Shown piece after piece: positions 59,800-64,000 of a stretch of DNA of 64,000 bases (its first letter is position 1; each line of letters starts with the position of its first letter). The stretch covers positions 1,883,660-1,947,659 of the forward strand of contig JAIXMF010000003.1 of the NCBI GenBank assembly GCA_025201365.1. Direction: 5' to 3'. Origin of the DNA: Syncephalis plumigaleata. Lineage: Eukaryota; Zoopagomycota; Zoopagomycetes; Zoopagales; Piptocephalidaceae. The position numbers and the translations under genes were made by a program. The notes under the pieces are model-generated. The model saw only the letters and a list, made by a program, of their open reading frames with translations, had not been told where the DNA came from and did not search any database.

Positions 59800-62388
59800 T
59801 TACAGTTTAATGACTTGTACTCCAGGTTGATTCGATGTAATCGTTAGTTTAAACGATGATGGTGTGCCCTTATCAAATGTCGACAGCAATAGTACGTATA
59901 CTCCAGCTATAGGAATAGATTCAGTTATACTGCTGCTACTTCACTACAATGCCACGCACTACTTACGATCTAGTGATGCTGATGTGTAGGTGAATCCAGC
60001 TCGATAATCACCGGAATGTGCCACCAAATATCGATACTGTGATCTGTATCTGCTGATTAGCATAGTCCCATTGCATTGCATTGCATCTACGCTTACCTGT
60101 CTATCCGAGTATCGCCCATGAATAAATCGATCTTAGCTGCAACCATTGTAGCGGGATCATTGCTATCACTACGATGTTCTGCTACATCAAATAGATCAAG
60201 CAGCACATGCACACATGCAGTTCTTTGTATACACAATCTATACTGCGGATTGTCAGTCCAACTTGCATAGCTGTTATTGCCACCGGCAGTCTCCATAGAC
60301 CAGGCATCCGTTATCTTTCATACGAGCAATGTAATACAAGCATAGTAATACGTCATCTGTCAGCAATAATCACAATATCGTTGTAGGTATCATCTCACCT
60401 GACATGAATAGGCAAATCCAGGTGTTTCCCGAAATGAGAATGGTGTGTTTGCATACACATTCAACGTGTAGTACAATGGCTTGGATCGTTCTTGTTGCGA
60501 TAGCACTACCGTATAATATTGCTCACCAGGTGCTGGCCATAGCTTGACCTTTCGATCAGCTTGATTAATTCTACGATTGCAATCCAATACTACGATTACT
60601 TACCAGTACATGTGGATTATTAACGTAGATTCCCTATAGGAGTATTGTCATATTAGTATGCCATCTCCATCATTATCTCTCTCATCCATACCTTGACTGC
60701 AGTAGGTTCTACCGGATAGAACACACGCTCGCCTGATTGCGTAGCATAAACGTGCATTGTTATGTAGTCATGATTGTCAGCTTGTATCGATTCTATGTGT
60801 CTGCTTAGCAGTAGCCATATGGTAGCCTGTGTCTCTCCATTGCTGCCACTATCGTTGCTAGCATTGACACGTATGCTATACTGTGGATTCCACGCGAAAC
60901 AATGTCGATCGAATGGTGGTCCTATAGTAATCGGCCACGCTGCATGTCGAGTGAATCGATAGTGGAACTGATCTGGATCCCAGCTAAGGTGTAGCGTGTC
61001 AAAGTAACGACACACGGCCAGCCAGCCAATCCAGAACTCGCCATCGGCTGCTGCATCTCCCGTCTTGTAAGCGGATAACATGCGACGAAGCCGTGGATGC
61101 CAGTGGATCATGTCGTCTGGTCCATCCTGACCCTGCCAGCCGTGCTGTCTCCAAGGATTCTTGCATCGTAGCATACGCGTGTCGCCACCATCATCGCGTA
61201 TGTCGCTAGGTAGCTCGACTGCCTGTAGAATGGCATAGGCATGAGTCGGCACTAGCCACAACCAATCCTGATCGATGATATCCACCTGGCCTGTAGCCAA
61301 GGTGCCCACGGCCTTTCCGCTATTCAGTCCGGCGTATAATCGATGCCATGTCATATCCGATGCTTGTTCGGATTCCTGCAGTAGTACATGGTCCGGTATC
61401 CATCCGGTTAATGCGTGCATGTCGATCCCTGAATTGGAACCGGGAAAGTCGTAGCCACCCTGTGCCTTTAGGTATGCCTTTTCGATTAGCATGGGCCATA
61501 GCTCCTGTTCCGTCGTAGTAACCACTAGTGGATGATTCTGACGATCCACCGGTATACGATCATCAATGACTAGATCGATTGTTGTTGTTCACTTTATGTT
61601 AATAGTGTTGAGTTTGTTACTTGCTCATTTACAACTTACTAATCTATGAATCGTTATTAGTAGGAGTAGTAATGACCAATATCATTAGGTTGCTTACCTT
61701 TCGATGAATGCCATTCAGTAATAGTTTGATCATGTACTTTCCCCATGGATTATAGTAGGGTCGTCCACGTCGATCCTGCGGATAGATGCATCGTGTAATC
61801 AACTAAGTGTACACAGCTTGCATGTTCAATAAAATAGATCGATAAACAATGTGAACAGGAAATACATACCCGCTTCTTAAAACGCTGCTCATAGTCTGCG
61901 CATACACAGAGCGAGGCCACGAATGAGCAGTTGGTCAGCACTTCTTGCGAGATCTGTTTACTAATACTACAGTAAGTCTATGTTCAACTGGACACTAGTT
62001 CCGTTCACCTAGACACACGTTTGATCATTATCGGATTCCTTAGAAAGTGAGAGGGACGCAACCACTGGTGATAACGCTCCTTTTGCCGTGATGATAGTTT
62101 CAGTAGACCCATAGGATCACTAGTCGAATATCGATATGGCGGGTGAGTACACTGGATGAGTATACCACGAATGCTTACTTACTTGTAGTGCTCATCCAAC
62201 TCAAATGGCTCATACACGTCGTTGCTCACCCAAGGCAAGTGAACAAGGCCGTTAATAAGCGACGTATGCTGCAGCACTTTTAGTTCCTCCGCTGTCAAGC
62301 GTCGTGTTTCGTGTTCCTCCGCACACGTCGAATGTTGCGAATGAACCGAAACAGATGAGGTAGGCGATAGCGGCATGTGCTTTGACAT
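59800..62388 (-). CDS. Calpain-7/PalB-like cysteine protease
   Basis: Eleven exons: 62183-62388, 62009-62119, 61870-61966, 61698-61802, a 4-nt exon 61640-61643, 60692-61569, 60604-60633, 60399-60548, 60097-60314, 59967-60049, 59800-59906; 662 aa. The catalytic triad of the CysPc domain is present: Cys119 (TNCSFVASL), His284 (VPTHAYAIL) and Asn312 (KNPW). [31 protein letters not shown] matches calpain-7 closely. C2-like beta domains follow ([39 protein letters not shown]). Fungal PalB/Rim13 members act with ESCRT-III in ambient pH signalling. No MIT repeats are seen at the N-terminus, unlike animal CAPN7; they may be absent or in unseen exons. The last intron has an alternative acceptor. Confidence 0.85.
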
Positions 62389-64000
62389 GGTCAGGCAACA
62401 TAGGAATAAATAGAGCGTGACAGGTAAGGAAAGGCAAGACAAGAGGCAGTATAAATCAAAGAGTGTGCATATTTACATCTAGCCTATGATATTGCTGGCA
62501 TATTATTCCATCAATCTAGCATGGCTTACTATGATTACAGCAAAGTGTACTATTAGCAATAATAAGCAAATGACATTGACAGTAATGCTGATAGATACCT
62601 GTCAAATGTCTCAATAGCCCTATTCTGAGGACTAGCATTGACTATGATCCTGTAACAACATGCGAGATGAGTGATGAATTGAGTAGTATGCCTCAGATGA
62701 TTTCATATACGTACCGACATGATGATGGCGTAATAATAGCCGCATGTCTGTCATCATTGATATCTATCTATTCATGTATACATAGCAATATAATGAATAA
62801 GAGTAATCGTACAAGTGATATTGTATATCGATGCATGTAGATTTGTTTGGTAAATGCACAGACACATACACTAATGTCGAGACATTCTAGTCGATTTAAC
62901 GCGTTGTTTAGCAATGTTTAACAACTAGTCATACTATTAGAATAATGAATATGCTTTATTGATGATGGAATCATTAGATCATAGAGCGATAGCAGTAGTT
63001 GTATGGTCATGCTGTGCGAGTGTCATCACATTCTCATTGCCTATATGATTGTTAATCCATTCAATGACATATTAGCATTTTAGTAGAATGAATCAGCTAC
63101 TGCTCGGTACTTACCGTATACTAATAGTGTATCGATTATAACTAGAAAGTGTCTAAGCTAATAGACGTACATACCATTGATTAATAAAGACAATTACACG
63201 ATCCAACTATGATGGCAATGACCATTAAACCATTGTTTCTACTTGTAAGCTATGCTGTCATTCAGTTATAGTTCATGATTCAAGTATTAGGTAGTAGTAG
63301 TGTATTCATGTCAATGCACGCACGATCACGTCAGATGATCAGTATCTATTGTGTTGTTCGATGATTTGCTATACAATTCATTACAATGACTACAGGTAAA
63401 TATACATCCATTGATATTAATGCATCATCAGTGAGTGGATGAGTGATATATTCTAGTTGACTGCATACTGCTGATAACTGAATATGAATGATAGGAATAG
63501 CAGTGGTAGTAGTAGCTAGTTGTATTGGTTGGAAGCAAAGTATGTTCAATAGAGTGTAGAGAATACAGCGATATGTATGAAGTTGATACGGTGTTTATTG
63601 GCTGAATGAGAATAGAAGCAGAAGGACAAGTAGTATGGATAGCAGTAGGAGTGAATAGAGCGAATGAGCACATATGCTTATAGAATACAAACAAATAAAC
63701 AAATAAACAGAGTTAATGACACTTTATTAATAAATGGCTTATACGAGTGTAATGAGCATAGAAAAGTAAACAAACGGAACTTACTTGAAGCCTACACAGT
63801 ATGCAGAACAGCATACAGAATAACTTTAGACGCGCAAGCAATACCCGTAGCTAGTACACAGTAGAAATCTAATAAACAGACGGCAGCTTACCTTGCAATA
63901 CAAAGAGTAACAGATGAGCACTGTTAACGTACAAAGGAATAAACGCGCGAGTGGATCATGACGCAATGACAGCTGTAACGTACTCGCAGGAAACACGGTA
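62389..64000. other. Intergenic to window end
   Basis: About 1.6 kb. Contains the second copy of the dispersed repeat and otherwise short AT-rich ORFs. On the minus strand a frame is open from the window edge down to a GTAAGC donor at 63890, encoding a hydrophobic stretch. It might be an exon of a gene beyond the window, but the evidence is too thin to annotate. Confidence 0.4.
62947..63138. repeat. Dispersed repeat, copy 2 (about 191 bp)
   Basis: Same orientation as 53516-53706. Changes include loss of the AG of the intron-like acceptor (TTAG to TTAA) and a CGA to TGA change on the minus strand. No kinase-like coding sequence is found next to this copy. Confidence 0.9.

Noticed and set aside
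59907-59966. Alternative calpain intron leaving ESIPIAG in the protein
   Set aside because: It would resemble the family but needs an intron of about 33 nt with a GTAGTG donor. The 60-nt GTAAGT...ATAG intron is preferred.
63891-64000. Possible exon of a minus-strand gene entering from the window edge
   Set aside because: It has 36 open codons with a GTAAGC donor and a hydrophobic stretch, but no homology. A chance open frame is about as likely.
1-64000. tRNA, rRNA, CRISPR or bacterial operon features
   Set aside because: By eye I found no tRNA B-box, no rRNA-like stretch and no regularly spaced repeats with unique spacers. The DNA is clearly eukaryotic with spliceosomal introns. A tRNAscan-SE run would be decisive for tRNAs.

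Overview
The window is nuclear DNA from a filamentous fungus. Genes are intron-dense. Most introns are about 40-90 nt, begin GTAAGT or GTATGT-like and end TAG or CAG. The gene set is fungal: an APSES transcription factor, Tim54, the Rgp1 subunit of the Ypt6 exchange factor, cytosolic G6PD, and UGGT with an HDEL tail. It also keeps genes that many yeasts lack: dynein light intermediate chain, HEI10-type meiotic RING protein, calpain-7, and a Shewanella-like phosphatase. With two secreted kinase-like paralogues and numerous short introns, this suggests an early-diverging fungus. A Zoopagomycota mycoparasite such as Syncephalis is my best guess, but it is only an inference.

Layout. 0-5.5 kb: the 3' end of an unidentified gene, a secreted Shewanella-like PPP phosphatase, and a 12-exon cytochrome P450 on the minus strand. 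6-9 kb: a BAHD-type acyltransferase and Tim54. 9.4-15.4 kb: dynein light intermediate chain and, convergently, RGP1. 16-19 kb: a dienelactone-hydrolase-like enzyme divergent from HEI10. 19.6-24.2 kb: a KIN1/MARK-like kinase convergent with mitochondrial BCKDH E1-beta. 24.2-34.0 kb: a 9.8-kb stretch with no convincing gene, rich in simple repeats, directly upstream of the APSES factor (34.0-36.8 kb). 37.8-47.3 kb: a PPR-like mitochondrial protein, a doubtful small gene, a secreted I9-type inhibitor, the Pol delta subunit Cdc27/POLD3 and G6PD. 47.5-53.3 kb: 17-exon UGGT. 53.4-64 kb: an accessory-looking region. It holds two divergently placed secreted kinase-like genes, decayed coding remnants, an RNase-H-like fragment, diverged local repeats, a 190-bp dispersed repeat, a small secreted cysteine protein and calpain-7.

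I rebuilt the multi-exon models by hand from splice sites, reading phase and family conservation; each closes in frame. The models themselves turned up two very small exons (6 nt and 4 nt) that restore conserved family motifs, and two GC-AG introns. There is little sign of pathway clustering. Neighbours mostly belong to unrelated housekeeping processes: secretory-pathway quality control, microtubule transport, meiosis, DNA replication and mitochondrial import or metabolism. I saw no tRNA, rRNA or CRISPR array.
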